Below the pieces are notes generated by a model. That model was not told the DNA's origin. It made no database searches and was given only the letters and a program-made list of their open reading frames with translations. The position numbers and the translations under genes are program-made. DNA of 64,000 nucleotides from Chryseobacterium phocaeense (lineage in GTDB: Bacteria > Bacteroidota > Bacteroidia > Flavobacteriales > Weeksellaceae), in the NCBI RefSeq assembly GCF_900169075.1, contig NZ_LT827013.1:217554-281553 (forward strand). The letters run 5' to 3'. Below are positions 27,159 through 37,636 of this stretch, in pieces. How positions within the stretch are numbered: the stretch's first letter is position 1; every line of letters starts with the position of its first letter.

Positions 27159-27755
27159 ATGACAAAAGACCAAAAAGTTGTAGCAATACAAGAGATCAAA
27201 GATTTGCTTCAGGATGCAAAAGTAGTTTATGTAGCAGATCTGGAAGGTTTGAACGCTGGTAAATCTTCTGATTTCAGAAGACAGGCTTTCAAGCAAAATA
27301 TCAAAGTGAAAGTAGTAAAAAATACACTTTTACAAAAAGCAATGGAGCAAATTGAAGGAGTAGATTACTCTGAGATGTTCCAGTCTTTCAAAGGAAATTC
27401 AGCTATTATGATTTCCGAGACTGCAAACGCTCCTGCAAAATTAATCAAAGACTTCAGAAAGAAGGATGAGAAGCCGGCATTAAAGTCTGCTTTCGTTCAG
27501 GAAACTTTCTATATTGGTGACAACAACCTGGAGATGTTAGCAAACATCAAGTCCAGAGAAGAAATGATCGGTGAAATCATCGGATTACTTCAGTCTCCGA
27601 TTCAGAGAGTTGTTTCTGCTCTTCAAAACAAACCTGAAACAGTAGAAGCTAAAGCTGAAGAAGCTGCTGCACCTGCTGTGGAAGAAACTCCTGCTGCTGA
27701 AGCTCCGGAAGCTCCTGCTGCAGAAAGCACTGACGAAACGCCAGCTGCTGAATAA
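27159..27755 (+). CDS. rplJ: 50S ribosomal protein uL10
   Basis: 198 residues. The N-terminal rRNA-binding part (VVYVADLEGLNAGKSSDFRR) and the helix for bL12 dimer binding are standard. The C-terminus carries an Ala/Pro/Glu-rich low-complexity tail of about 40 residues (from about 158), longer than in E. coli L10. It anchors the bL12 stalk. Confidence 0.97.
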   Translation: MTKDQKVVAIQEIKDLLQDAKVVYVADLEGLNAGKSSDFRRQAFKQNIKVKVVKNTLLQKAMEQIEGVDYSEMFQSFKGNSAIMISETANAPAKLIKDFRKKDEKPALKSAFVQETFYIGDNNLEMLANIKSREEMIGEIIGLLQSPIQRVVSALQNKPETVEAKAEEAAAPAVEETPAAEAPEAPAAESTDETPAAE

Positions 27756-27801
27756 TTACACTCAAAAAATTAAATAAATAATCAACAAAAACATTACAAC
27801 A

Positions 27802-28170
27802 ATGTCAGATTTAAAAAATTTAGCTGAAACGCTAGTAAACCTAACTGTAAAAGACGTAAACGAATTAGCTGCTATCCTTAAGGATGAGTACGGAATTGAG
27901 CCAGCTGCTGCTGCTGTAGTAGTTGCTGCAGGTGGTGCAGGTGAGGCTGCTGAAGAAAAGACTGAATTCGATGTAATTCTTAAGTCTGCAGGTGCTTCTA
28001 AATTGGCTATCGTTAAATTAGTAAAAGATTTAACTGGTGCTGGTCTTAAAGAAGCTAAAGATATCGTAGACGGTGCTCCTGCTCCAATCAAGCAAGGTGT
28101 ATCTAAAGACGAAGCTGAAGCTCTTAAGAAGCAATTAGAAGAAGCTGGTGCTGAAGTAGAATTGAAATAA
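27802..28170 (+). CDS. rplL: 50S ribosomal protein bL12 (L7/L12)
   Basis: 122 residues. The N-terminal dimerisation helices, an Ala-rich hinge ([16 protein letters not shown]) and the C-terminal factor-binding domain ([20 protein letters not shown]) are all present. It recruits translation GTPases. It is followed by a strong terminator, so rpoB is not simply read through from this unit. Confidence 0.98.
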   Translation: MSDLKNLAETLVNLTVKDVNELAAILKDEYGIEPAAAAVVVAAGGAGEAAEEKTEFDVILKSAGASKLAIVKLVKDLTGAGLKEAKDIVDGAPAPIKQGVSKDEAEALKKQLEEAGAEVELK

Positions 28171-28193
28171 TTTCAATTTACTATAAAATAAGG

Positions 28194-28222
28194 AGCCCGG
28201 ACAGAAATGTCCGGGCTTTTTT
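28194..28222 (+). terminator. Terminator after rplL
   Basis: AGCCCGGACA (28194-28203) and TGTCCGGGCT (28208-28217) form a perfect 10-bp stem with a GAAA loop and six T. Confidence 0.95.
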
Positions 28223-28392
28223 GTATTCGTATGGCGCTGAAAGCCAGTGATAATTACTATGTGTATTGGAATATGTTTGTTATAAATTATTTCATATTTA
28301 AAAATGATTATCAAATTGATAATATTTAACATAATGATAAAAATATTATTCATAGAATTGCTTATTTGTTATTAATTTTTGATACCAAAATA

Positions 28393-28421
28393 TTGTTTTG
28401 ATTAAAAAATTGCTATATTTG
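28393..28421 (+). promoter_or_regulatory. Promoter of the orphan exported protein at 28447
   Basis: TTG 28393-28395, 18-base spacer, TATATTTG 28414-28421, followed by an AAAACACACACATAA leader. The rest of 28223-28392 shows nothing. Confidence 0.75.
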
Positions 28422-28446
28422 TACCGAAAAAAAACACACACATAAT

Positions 28447-28980
28447 TTGAAAAGAAGTTACTTTATCTTCTATGGCTCTGCTATGGCATGTTGTATCAGT
28501 ATGCTGGCTGCATTGCAGATTGGAAATCTCAGCACGACCTCTCCAGTAGTAAATAAAACTGCTGTGTCAGCCTGTTATTCTGATGAAACCAACTGTTTTG
28601 ATAACAGTATAGCGTTTCATAATTATACAAAGCAGACCGGGGACGCCAGCTGCACTACAGAAAGATTACTTCCATCTTTCAATAAATTCTCTCTAAAATT
28701 ATATGCAGGAACACAAAGCCGCAATAAGACTTACTTTAAAAGGTATAATCAGGAGATCAACCATGTAATATTTTTTAATGACGCCCAAGTAGGAAATGGA
28801 CCTTACCATCCTCCTGCTTTAATGTCTTCCAAGCTGTATTCCAGTGTAAGGTACGTGAAGCCATTGCATCTGGGTATTGAAACAGACTATCATCGCAAAG
28901 CCGGTAGATATGCCGCAGGTGATGCTGAAATTCGTGAGGGTTTTAATTTTATTATAGATTTTCCGGATAAAACCTCTTAA
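28447..28980 (+). CDS. Unrecognised exported protein, TTG start
   Basis: 177 residues. The only start that gives a complete signal peptide is TTG 28447 (reading KRSYFIFYGSAMACCISMLAALQ after the initiator); an ATG at 28483 would cut into the hydrophobic core. The promoter spacing (26 bases from the -7 element) also fits the TTG. The mature part has a few Cys and a beta-like C-terminal half (LPSFNKFSLKLYAGTQSRNK, HVIFFNDAQVGNGPYHPP). I recognise no family and no sorting domain. It is followed after 128 bases by the tail-fibre-like gene, which shares its AAACACACA-type leader, so joint expression is likely. Confidence 0.6.
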   Translation: MKRSYFIFYGSAMACCISMLAALQIGNLSTTSPVVNKTAVSACYSDETNCFDNSIAFHNYTKQTGDASCTTERLLPSFNKFSLKLYAGTQSRNKTYFKRYNQEINHVIFFNDAQVGNGPYHPPALMSSKLYSSVRYVKPLHLGIETDYHRKAGRYAAGDAEIREGFNFIIDFPDKTS

Positions 28981-29108
28981 ACTGTAACGGAGCAGACTTA
29001 CAATCCACTTACTTCAACGAAAAATTGTCATTTCCACTCATTGCCAGAGTGAAAAAGGCCACTCATATTAAAAAAACACACACAAAAAAAAGACAAATAT
29101 CACTAGAA

Positions 29109-30611
29109 ATGAAAAACAGATTATTGACACTCGCTGCTTTTTCCTTGTATTTTGGAATTAGCGCACAAGTAGGAATTAATACAAATCAGGGACAGGCAAC
29201 CCTTGATGTTGTAGGATTTCCTTCCAACTCCGCTAAGCTGGACGGAATTATTGCACCAAGGCTTACCGGGAATCAGCTCAGAGCTAAAACGTACACATCA
29301 GCTCAGAATGGAGCAATGGTTTATGTAACACAGGCGGACAGCGCACCGGCAGGCCAAACTGTGAATGTAACAGCTGCAGGATATTATTACTTTGATGGAA
29401 GCGTATGGGTAAAAACTTCTACAGGAGCTAATGCTGTAACTAGTTTTTCTTCAGGAAATCTTACTCCTTTATTTACTACCTCAGTAGCCAACGCATCCAG
29501 CACTCCGGCTTTATCTTTTAACCTAACCAATGCTCCGGCAAATACTATTTTCGGGAATAATACGGCAGCAGCTGCAGGTCCGAATTACTTTTCAGCGGCG
29601 GCTTTGGCAATCAATGGAGATGTAGTGGGAACTTTGGGAACTACAACAGTAGCTAAAATCAATGGTTCACCTCTTGGGAATTTAGGATCAGTGGTTAACG
29701 GGCAGGTTCTTACTTTTAACGGAACCAACTGGGTGCCTTCCACTCCTGTTGTTCAGTCAAGCGACTGGCGTGTGACCGGGAACACCGATGTTACTGCTGC
29801 CAATGTAAGTGCTTCAGTGGGAAGTGCGGCAAGCGGCGTTACCAACCTTAAATATTTAGGAACCCAGAATGCCAATGATCTGGTTTTCGTTGCCAACGGA
29901 ACCATTCGTGGGGTCATCAGCAGTTCAACCGGCTCTTTAACCGGTGGAGGAACAGATGGGGACTCTTACCTGGCCTGGGGAAGCAAAAATACAGTGAATA
30001 CAACAGCTACGTATAACAATGCGATTGCATTGGGGTATAATAATACAGTGAATTCAGGAGGACAGCCAACGCATGCGAATACGGCAGTTGCCATCGGAAA
30101 AGGAAATACGGTCAATCAGAATGGAGTGGCTGTAGGTTATGGCAATACCACGCTGGGAGGATATGCGCTGGGAAGTGGCAATAATATCCAGGGAGGAACC
30201 GCTATGGGCTTCAAGAATACTTCCGGTGGAAATTTCAATATCATCGGAAACGGATTTAACGCCGGTTCATATCCTGCCAACAGTTTTATCGGTCCTGCGG
30301 GAACCACTCCGGGATCCAATATTTACTCTAATAAATACCATATTTTCAATGCACAGGATACTACCAGCGGGAATGTGCTGCAATCTTTTGTAGGAGTTAA
30401 TACATTGCTTACGGCAAGTCAGGAAGCTGATGTTAAAGTAGCCAAAGCAGTACAGATTGTTGGGACAGTTGATGCCACGATGAGTTGTAATGCTAACAAC
30501 GAAGGATCCATAAGATATGTAGTAAACTCTGCAACAGCACCAACTTCAGGAAATTTCCAGGGCTGCAGAAGAACTTCTGCTACAGCTTTTGCATGGGCAC
30601 AATTAAACTAA
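29109..30611 (+). CDS. Tail-fibre/YadA-head-like secreted protein
   Basis: 500 residues from ATG 29109; the longer frame from 29025 adds 28 residues in front of a clear signal peptide (MKNRLLTLAAFSLYFGISAQ). It continues VGINTNQGQATLDVVG and LDGIIAPRLTGNQLR, a start common in Bacteroidota tail-fibre-like surface proteins. A central stretch (about 290-390) has left-handed beta-roll repeats of the YadA/Hia head type: NAIALGYNNTV, TAVAIGKGNTV, NGVAVGYGNTT, GYALGSGNNI, GTAMGFKNT. No YadA membrane anchor is present. The C-terminus (NNEGSIRYVVNSATAPTSGN) resembles the end domains of the same tail-fibre-like proteins. It is probably trimeric and surface-exposed, with an adhesive role; this is inference. 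Confidence 0.78.
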   Translation: MKNRLLTLAAFSLYFGISAQVGINTNQGQATLDVVGFPSNSAKLDGIIAPRLTGNQLRAKTYTSAQNGAMVYVTQADSAPAGQTVNVTAAGYYYFDGSVWVKTSTGANAVTSFSSGNLTPLFTTSVANASSTPALSFNLTNAPANTIFGNNTAAAAGPNYFSAAALAINGDVVGTLGTTTVAKINGSPLGNLGSVVNGQVLTFNGTNWVPSTPVVQSSDWRVTGNTDVTAANVSASVGSAASGVTNLKYLGTQNANDLVFVANGTIRGVISSSTGSLTGGGTDGDSYLAWGSKNTVNTTATYNNAIALGYNNTVNSGGQPTHANTAVAIGKGNTVNQNGVAVGYGNTTLGGYALGSGNNIQGGTAMGFKNTSGGNFNIIGNGFNAGSYPANSFIGPAGTTPGSNIYSNKYHIFNAQDTTSGNVLQSFVGVNTLLTASQEADVKVAKAVQIVGTVDATMSCNANNEGSIRYVVNSATAPTSGNFQGCRRTSATAFAWAQLN

Positions 30612-30644
30612 AAAAAATTTAAAAACACTTTATAAAACAAAAAA

Positions 30645-33254
30645 ATGAAACAAGAAATGACTAAAAAATTATTTCGGAAACTGACGGAAGTTGTCCTGGT
30701 ACTTTTTTCGGCAGTTGTAATGGCACAGGGCTATACACCCATCAGAGGTATGGGGGTGGAAGCAAAGCCTGTCAACAATTCAGGAATCTGCCTGGCGTGC
30801 TATAACGGGAGCTTGAATCCTGTAATAGATGCAGACCTGAATAACAAGGTAAGCATGGGGAACTTTGCTTCCTTAGTGAGCGGAAACGGGATATCCGTAA
30901 AAAACACGAATACTACTTATCCTGCGGGATATATTACCGGATTCAATGTAGATCTTGGAACCAGCTTTATTACAATTGATCTTTTAAGCTCTTTGAGAAT
31001 CAGTACCTATAAAAATGGTGTTCTCCAGGAATCTACAACCAGCTCAACACTTCTGTCAGTGCCGGCTTTCGGGGGAAGCAAAAACAGAATCTTCCTTCAC
31101 TTTAAGACGACAAGAGAGTTTGACGAGGTGAGATTATACCAGACCAATGTATTGTCTATATTCAGTGCAATGAATGTATACTATGCATTTGCATTTGATC
31201 CTGCTAAAGTACCGGTTGATAACAATGGGATCTGTGATGATATTATCGCAGGAAGCGGTGTAGATGGCAATATCTCAGGAAGCAGCAGTTTCCTTGCTCC
31301 GCTTTCTTATGTTCAGAACAGAGAAAGAATCGGGGATGGAGATAAAAACTCTTACGGATCTATTGTGCTTCCTGCAGGACTTTTAGGATCTTACTCAGTT
31401 GGAGTTTTAGATAAGAACCAGGTGTATCCGGCAGGAAACAAAGCAGGTTTTGTGATTTCTCCTGATGATGAAGGAAAGCTTTTAAGTGCGGAATTCCTTA
31501 AGAATATTACTGTTGAAACGTATTTATTCGGGAAACTGCAGGATTCCAGAACATTATCAGATGGAGGTGGTCTGATCAATATTAAAGTTTTAGGATTTGG
31601 ATCCGGAAAACAGAAAGTATCAGTTACCACTACAAAACCTTTTAATGAGGTTCGTTTAAAAATTACCCAGACTTTAGGGGTGAACTTAGGCGCTTTAAAA
31701 GTGTATTATGCATTTGAAGAGCCTGCATCTTGCGAATGTGATGATAAAATTCAGACCAGCGGTTCCGCTATTCCGGGTAACCTGACAACAGGAGCTAACT
31801 GGACTTCAGGGCCTGGCTTTTTTGGTCTTATCCTGGCTAAAATGATAAATCCGGGAAATATCGTAGATACCAATACTTCTAACTATGCTACTGCAACTAT
31901 TCCTGCAGCGTCATTCTTAAGTATTTTCTCTGCATATGCTACAGTAAACACCAATTCTTTGCTTCCTGCCAATACTTATGCGGGATTCACATTGGAAAAA
32001 GCAGCCAACCTGATCGGGGTAAGCGTTCTGGAAAATATTACGGTAACCCTTTACAATAATAATACACAAACCGACAGCTTTACAAGTACAGGAAGCTTGA
32101 TCAGTGGAAACTTCTTCACAACGAATTCCAATAAATTCTATGTAGGAGGAAAAGCTACCAAGCCTTTCAACCGTATGAAAATTACTTTCTATAGTGGTAC
32201 AGGAGTGCGTTTTCCTCAGAACTACAATATCTATAATGCATTTGCCAGTAGAGATGATGATAATGACGGGGTTCCTAACTGCTTTGACCAGTGCCCGAAC
32301 GGAAATGACAGTATAGACCTGAACGGAAATGGTATTCCTGATTGTGCGGAAGGGTGTACAGCAGTAAATGATAAGTCTCCTACCATTGATTCTGATGGAG
32401 ATGGTATTGTTGATGCTTGTGATAATGATTCTGATGGAGACGGTATTCCGGATACTGCAGAAGAAGATACCAACCAAAATGGAATTTATGAAGATGATGA
32501 TGTAGACGGTGATCCTGCGGTGGTTACTATCCTTGGTGATGGTGTAGCCAATTACTTAGACCTTGATTCCGATAATGACGGTATTTTAGATCTGTTCGAA
32601 TCTGGTATTCCAAGCTCTGTGATCAGCCAGATAGACGCAGACCGTAACGGGGTGATTGATAAAAATGTGCCTGTGGGTACAAACGGTATCGCTGATATCC
32701 TGGAAACTTCTCCTGATTCAGGGGTTATGAAGTATCCTATCAAAGATACAGACGGTGACGGAGTTCCTGACTTCCTGGATCTGACTTCCAACGGAGTAGA
32801 ATATGATTTACATAAAATCGGTAAAGGTAACCTCGATACTTTAGGATTTGGATTCATCTCAACAATCAGCGATTCTGATAAAGATGGTATTCAGGCAGTG
32901 GTAGATACTGATCTTGTGAACAGAGGGGCACCAAATTCTCCGCTTTCACCTTATGCTACCCTGTTGAAAAACGGACTGATAAGTGCAGCAAAAGGTATTA
33001 CTGCTTCAGAGGTTGCTTCAGTAGCTGATGATATTAAAGTATATCCTAACCCGGTAAAATCAGGTGACAACCTTAATGTGAAGTCTCAGGAGAGCGGAAC
33101 ATATTCATTGTTCTCTGCTCAGGGACAGATGATCAGAACAGATAAATTCTCGGGTAATGCTCAGATCAATACGGCATCTTTACCGGCGGGTATTTATATT
33201 GTGAAGATAGAAACGAAATCAACAGTGAAATCTTACAAGATCATTGTAAAATAA
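30645..33254 (+). CDS. T9SS type A secreted protein with calcium-binding (thrombospondin type 3-like) repeats
   Basis: 869 residues. A signal peptide (ends SAVVMAQ) precedes three homologous beta-rich modules of about 170 residues (ends marked by YYAFAFDP, YYAFEEPAS, YNAFASRDD). A run of Asp-rich repeats (DDDNDGVPNCFDQC, DSDGDGIVDACD, DSDGDGIPDTAEED, DTDGDGVPDFLD) follows, of thrombospondin type 3 / calcium-binding character. A type A sorting domain (VYPNPVKSGDNLNV, LPAGIYIVKI) ends the protein. It is expected to leave the cell through type IX secretion and be retained on the surface. It lies 33 bases after the tail-fibre-like gene, in the same unit. The binding partner is unknown. Confidence 0.88.
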   Translation: MKQEMTKKLFRKLTEVVLVLFSAVVMAQGYTPIRGMGVEAKPVNNSGICLACYNGSLNPVIDADLNNKVSMGNFASLVSGNGISVKNTNTTYPAGYITGFNVDLGTSFITIDLLSSLRISTYKNGVLQESTTSSTLLSVPAFGGSKNRIFLHFKTTREFDEVRLYQTNVLSIFSAMNVYYAFAFDPAKVPVDNNGICDDIIAGSGVDGNISGSSSFLAPLSYVQNRERIGDGDKNSYGSIVLPAGLLGSYSVGVLDKNQVYPAGNKAGFVISPDDEGKLLSAEFLKNITVETYLFGKLQDSRTLSDGGGLINIKVLGFGSGKQKVSVTTTKPFNEVRLKITQTLGVNLGALKVYYAFEEPASCECDDKIQTSGSAIPGNLTTGANWTSGPGFFGLILAKMINPGNIVDTNTSNYATATIPAASFLSIFSAYATVNTNSLLPANTYAGFTLEKAANLIGVSVLENITVTLYNNNTQTDSFTSTGSLISGNFFTTNSNKFYVGGKATKPFNRMKITFYSGTGVRFPQNYNIYNAFASRDDDNDGVPNCFDQCPNGNDSIDLNGNGIPDCAEGCTAVNDKSPTIDSDGDGIVDACDNDSDGDGIPDTAEEDTNQNGIYEDDDVDGDPAVVTILGDGVANYLDLDSDNDGILDLFESGIPSSVISQIDADRNGVIDKNVPVGTNGIADILETSPDSGVMKYPIKDTDGDGVPDFLDLTSNGVEYDLHKIGKGNLDTLGFGFISTISDSDKDGIQAVVDTDLVNRGAPNSPLSPYATLLKNGLISAAKGITASEVASVADDIKVYPNPVKSGDNLNVKSQESGTYSLFSAQGQMIRTDKFSGNAQINTASLPAGIYIVKIETKSTVKSYKIIVK

Positions 33255-33275
33255 TTTTTCATATTTTCTATAGTG

Positions 33276-33304
33276 AAAGGCTGTCCTTCAGGACGGCCTT
33301 TTTT
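33276..33304 (+). terminator. Terminator before the rpoB promoter
   Basis: An AAGGCTGTCCT / AGGACGGCCTT stem with one T-G pair and a two-base loop, followed by six T. Confidence 0.92.
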
Positions 33305-33344
33305 ATTTGAATATATTTAATGATCTCAAAATGAAGAGGTTTTA

Positions 33345-33376
33345 TTTGTGTATGTGAGTAGAATTTTGTACCTTTG
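33345..33376 (+). promoter_or_regulatory. rpoBC promoter
   Basis: TTTG 33345-33348, 20-base spacer, TACCTTTG 33369-33376. The expected transcript start is about 33382, giving a leader of about 320 bases. Confidence 0.85.
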
Positions 33377-33381
33377 TCCCT

Positions 33382-33701
33382 CTTTTGGCGCGAATAATTG
33401 TTTGTAAATCTATAATATACTGAAAATCAGCTCTTTCATGGAAAATAATGAAAGAGGTTTCCGTATATAGGTACTACGGCTAATCTGCCTCAAAAGTAAT
33501 AAAAATATTTTGCATTACGCTGTGAAAAGATATACCAGTGTTGCAGTTAGGAATAAGACTCTGAGAATAAAGAAAAAAGAATAAAGACTATTTCTAATAG
33601 CGCCAAACATTTGAAGTCTTTTATCTTTCTCTGTTTTCATTTTCTACTCCTGATATTTTTTAATAAATCAAAATATTTTTTAACCCTTTCTTAAAAGTTT
33701 T
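33382..33701 (+). promoter_or_regulatory. Long structured leader of rpoB mRNA (candidate regulatory RNA)
   Basis: TTTGGCGC (33384-33391), at the predicted 5' end, is perfectly complementary to GCGCCAAA (33600-33607), which would close a domain of about 208 bases. Inside it are hairpins CTCTTTCAT/ATGAAAGAG (33431-33439 with 33448-33456), CCGTA/TACGG (33461-33465 with 33475-33479) and a bulged stem at 33512-33522 with 33536-33544. AAAGACT (33583-33589) can pair with AGTCTTT (33615-33621), straddling the 3' strand of the closing stem, so the two may compete. A 10-codon ORF (33438-33470, MENNERGFRI) lies in the first hairpin. No known leader family was recognised. Confidence 0.55.
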
Positions 33702-36700
33702 ATGAGTAAAACAACAGCAACAACAAGGGGGAATCAGAGAATTAACTTCTCATCAGCTAAAGGAAAAATCATCACTCCGGACTTCCTGGACATCCAGCTT
33801 GAGTCTTTCAAAGATTTTTTCCAGCTTGATACCCTTCCGGAAGACAGAACAGACGAAGGTTTATACAGAACCTTCCAGGAAAATTTCCCTATTACGGATT
33901 CCCGAAACCAATTCGTATTGGAATTTCTTGATTATCTGGTAGATTCTCCACGTTATTCAATTGACGAGTGTGTGGAAAGAGGATTGACGTATTCAGTGCC
34001 TCTTAAAGCAAGACTTAAATTGTATTGTACAGACCCTGAGCACGAGGATTTCCAGACTGTGGTTCAGGATGTATACTTAGGCCCGGTTCCTTATATGACG
34101 CCTAGTGGATCTTTCATCATCAACGGTGCAGAGAGAGTTATTGTTACGCAGCTTCACCGTTCACCTGGTGTATTCTTCGGACAGACTTACCACGCTAACG
34201 GAACCAAACTGTACTATTCAAGAATTATCCCTTTCAAAGGATCTTGGATGGAATTTACAACTGATATCAACAGCGTAATGTACGCGTATATCGACCGTAA
34301 GAAAAAGTTACCATTAACTACCCTTTTAAGAGCCATCGGTTATGAATCTGATAAGGATATCCTTCAGATCTTCGACCTTGCTGAAGAAGTGAAAGTTTCC
34401 AAAGCTGCCCTTAAAAAAGTAGAAGGAAGAACATTGGCTGCGAGAGTATTGAACACATGGTTCGAGGATTTCGTAGACGAAGATACAGGTGAAGTAGTTT
34501 CTATCGAAAGAAACGAAATCATCCTGGATAGAGAAACAATTCTTGAAAAAGAACACCTTGATCTTATTCTTGACGCCGGTGTGAAATCTATTTTGATTCA
34601 CAAAGAAAACAGCAATGAATTCTCTATCATCCAGAATACATTACAGAAAGACCCTACCAACTCTGAAAAAGAAGCGGTAGAGTATATCTACCGTCAGTTA
34701 AGAAATGCAGATCCGCCAGATGAGGAAACAGCAAGAGGAATCATTGAAAAATTATTCTTCTCTGAGCAGAGATACTCATTAGGGGAAGTTGGACGTTACA
34801 GACTGAACAAGAAATTAGGTCTTAATATCCCTACAACTACTGAGGTCCTTACAAAAGAAGATATCATTGCAATTGTAAGACACCTGATCGAGCTTGTCAA
34901 CTCTAAAGCTGAAGTTGATGATATTGACCACTTGTCAAACAGAAGAATCAAGACTGTTGGAGAACAGCTTGCAGGACAGTTTGGGGTAGGTCTTTCAAGA
35001 ATTGCAAGAACCATTAAGGAAAGAATGAACGTTAGAGATAACGAAATCTTTACTCCTCTTGATCTTGTTAATGCAAAAACTTTAACATCAGTAATCAACT
35101 CGTTCTTCGGGACCAACCAGCTTTCTCAGTTCATGGACCAGACCAACCCGCTTTCAGAAATCACGCACAAGCGTAGACTTTCTGCACTAGGGCCAGGTGG
35201 TTTATCAAGAGAAAGAGCAGGTTTCGAGGTTCGTGACGTTCACCATACCCACTATGGAAGAATCTGTCCGATTGAAACTCCGGAAGGACCAAACATCGGT
35301 TTGATTTCCTCTCTAGGTATTTATGCTAAGATCAACAGCTTAGGATTCATCGAAACGCCATACAGAAAAGTAGAAGACAGTAAGATCGACCTTAACGCAG
35401 ACCCTATCTATCTGAATGCTGAAGACGAAGAAGATAAAGTAATTGCCCAGGCGAACGTAGAACTGAATGACAGCGGAGAATTCTTAACAGACAGAATTAT
35501 TGCAAGACTGGATGGTGACTATCCGGTAGTGGAACCTTCCCAGGTGAACCTTATCGACGTAGCTCCAAACCAGATCTCCGGTATTTCAGCTTCATTAATT
35601 CCGTTCCTGGAGCATGATGATGCGAACCGTGCTTTGATGGGATCAAACATGATGCGTCAGGCCGTTCCTCTATTGAAGCCTCAGGCGCCAATCGTAGGTA
35701 CAGGTCTGGAACAGCAGGTGGCAAAAGATTCAAGAATTTTGATCAATGCTGAAGGTACAGGTCTTGTAGAATATGTGGATGCTGATAAGATCATTATTAA
35801 ATATGAAAGAAGCGATGACGAAGATTTAGTACAATTCGAGTCTGCTACTAAAACATATAACCTGACTAAGTTCAGAAAAACCAACCAGAGTACAACCATT
35901 ACCCTAAGACCAAACGTAAGAGTAGGTGAAACGGTACAGAAAGGTCAGGTACTTTGCGACGGTTATGCTACTGAAAACGGAGAACTGGCACTGGGTAGAA
36001 ACCTTGTGGTAGCGTTCATGCCTTGGAAAGGATATAACTTTGAGGATGCAATCGTAATTAACGAGAAAGTAGTACGTGAAGACTGGTTTACTTCTATCCA
36101 CGTAGATGAATATTCTCTTGAAGTTCGTGATACCAAATTAGGTATGGAAGAATTGACGGCAGATATTCCTAACGTTTCCGAAGAAGCAACCAAAGACCTT
36201 GACGAGAACGGTATGATCAGAATCGGGGCTGAAGTGAAGCCTGGAGATATCATGATCGGTAAGATCACTCCAAAAGGTGAATCAGACCCTACTCCTGAAG
36301 AAAAACTTTTGAGAGCCATCTTTGGTGACAAAGCCGGTGATGTAAAAGATGCTTCATTGAAAGCGGATTCATCATTAAGAGGTGTTGTGATCAACAAGAA
36401 ATTGTTCTCAAGAAACATTAAGGACAAAAAGAAAAGAACTGAAGAAAAACTTAAACTTGAAGAAATTGAAAACACTTACAAGGCTAAGTTTGATGAGTTG
36501 AGAAATACATTAATTGAAAAATTAAATACACTGGTAGGCGGTAAAACTTCTCAGGGAGTTACCAATGACCTTGATGAGGAAATCATCGGAAAAGGTGTGA
36601 AATTCACTCATAAATTACTGACTTCAGTTGAAGACTATGTAAACGTAAGCGGTGCGGACTGGACTGTAGATAATGATAAGAATGAATTGGTTAAACAATT

Positions 36701-37523
36701 AATTCACAATTACAAAATCAAGTTCAACGATATCCAGGGAGTTAAAAACCGTGAGAAATTCGCAATTTCAATCGGGGACGAACTACCGGCAGGTATCATG
36801 AAATTGGCTAAAGTTTATATCGCTAAGAAACGTAAACTGAACGTAGGGGATAAAATGGCAGGACGTCACGGTAACAAAGGTATCGTTTCAAGAATCGTTC
36901 GTGAAGAAGATATGCCATTCCTTGAAGACGGAACACCGGTAGATATCGTATTGAATCCACTTGGGGTACCTTCCCGTATGAACATCGGTCAGATCTACGA
37001 AACCGTTCTTGGATGGGCTGGTCAGAAGTTGGGAATGAAGTTCGCTACACCGATCTTCGATGGAGCTAGTCTTGATCAGATCACGGAGTACACAGAAAAA
37101 GCAGGTCTTCCTAAATTTGGTAACACGCACCTTTATGATGGTGGTACCGGGGAAAGATTTACTCAGCCGGCTACGGTAGGGGTAATCTACATGCTGAAAC
37201 TGGGTCACATGGTAGATGACAAGATGCACGCACGTTCTATTGGACCTTACTCATTGATTACTCAGCAGCCGTTAGGAGGTAAAGCCCAGTTCGGTGGTCA
37301 GAGATTCGGAGAGATGGAGGTTTGGGCTCTTGAGGCATTCGGAGCATCGAATATCCTTAGAGAGATCCTAACCGTGAAGTCGGATGACGTGATTGGTAGA
37401 GCGAAAACTTATGAAGCCATTGCAAAAGGTGAATCTATGCCTGAACCAGGTATCCCGGAATCATTCAATGTATTGCTTCACGAGCTGCAGGGTCTTGGAT
37501 TAGACGTAAGATTGGAAGAGTAA
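33702..37523 (+). CDS. rpoB: RNA polymerase beta subunit
   Basis: 1273 residues, the usual Bacteroidota length. The rifampicin-region sequence ([20 protein letters not shown]) shows the ordinary sensitive-type residues. The C-terminal [20 protein letters not shown] and [10 protein letters not shown] motifs are intact. It forms the catalytic core with the rpoC product and contacts the DNA/RNA hybrid. It is expressed from its own promoter and long leader here, and is separated from rplL by a 5.5-kb insertion. Confidence 0.99.
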   Translation: MSKTTATTRGNQRINFSSAKGKIITPDFLDIQLESFKDFFQLDTLPEDRTDEGLYRTFQENFPITDSRNQFVLEFLDYLVDSPRYSIDECVERGLTYSVPLKARLKLYCTDPEHEDFQTVVQDVYLGPVPYMTPSGSFIINGAERVIVTQLHRSPGVFFGQTYHANGTKLYYSRIIPFKGSWMEFTTDINSVMYAYIDRKKKLPLTTLLRAIGYESDKDILQIFDLAEEVKVSKAALKKVEGRTLAARVLNTWFEDFVDEDTGEVVSIERNEIILDRETILEKEHLDLILDAGVKSILIHKENSNEFSIIQNTLQKDPTNSEKEAVEYIYRQLRNADPPDEETARGIIEKLFFSEQRYSLGEVGRYRLNKKLGLNIPTTTEVLTKEDIIAIVRHLIELVNSKAEVDDIDHLSNRRIKTVGEQLAGQFGVGLSRIARTIKERMNVRDNEIFTPLDLVNAKTLTSVINSFFGTNQLSQFMDQTNPLSEITHKRRLSALGPGGLSRERAGFEVRDVHHTHYGRICPIETPEGPNIGLISSLGIYAKINSLGFIETPYRKVEDSKIDLNADPIYLNAEDEEDKVIAQANVELNDSGEFLTDRIIARLDGDYPVVEPSQVNLIDVAPNQISGISASLIPFLEHDDANRALMGSNMMRQAVPLLKPQAPIVGTGLEQQVAKDSRILINAEGTGLVEYVDADKIIIKYERSDDEDLVQFESATKTYNLTKFRKTNQSTTITLRPNVRVGETVQKGQVLCDGYATENGELALGRNLVVAFMPWKGYNFEDAIVINEKVVREDWFTSIHVDEYSLEVRDTKLGMEELTADIPNVSEEATKDLDENGMIRIGAEVKPGDIMIGKITPKGESDPTPEEKLLRAIFGDKAGDVKDASLKADSSLRGVVINKKLFSRNIKDKKKRTEEKLKLEEIENTYKAKFDELRNTLIEKLNTLVGGKTSQGVTNDLDEEIIGKGVKFTHKLLTSVEDYVNVSGADWTVDNDKNELVKQLIHNYKIKFNDIQGVKNREKFAISIGDELPAGIMKLAKVYIAKKRKLNVGDKMAGRHGNKGIVSRIVREEDMPFLEDGTPVDIVLNPLGVPSRMNIGQIYETVLGWAGQKLGMKFATPIFDGASLDQITEYTEKAGLPKFGNTHLYDGGTGERFTQPATVGVIYMLKLGHMVDDKMHARSIGPYSLITQQPLGGKAQFGGQRFGEMEVWALEAFGASNILREILTVKSDDVIGRAKTYEAIAKGESMPEPGIPESFNVLLHELQGLGLDVRLEE

Positions 37524-37636
37524 ATTAAAAGATTTAATTATTAAAAAATTAAAGCATTAATTAAACTCAGAGATAATAAGTGCGAAGGAATTTTTAAATC
37601 TTTCAATCTTTTAATCTTTTAATCAAAAATTAAATT

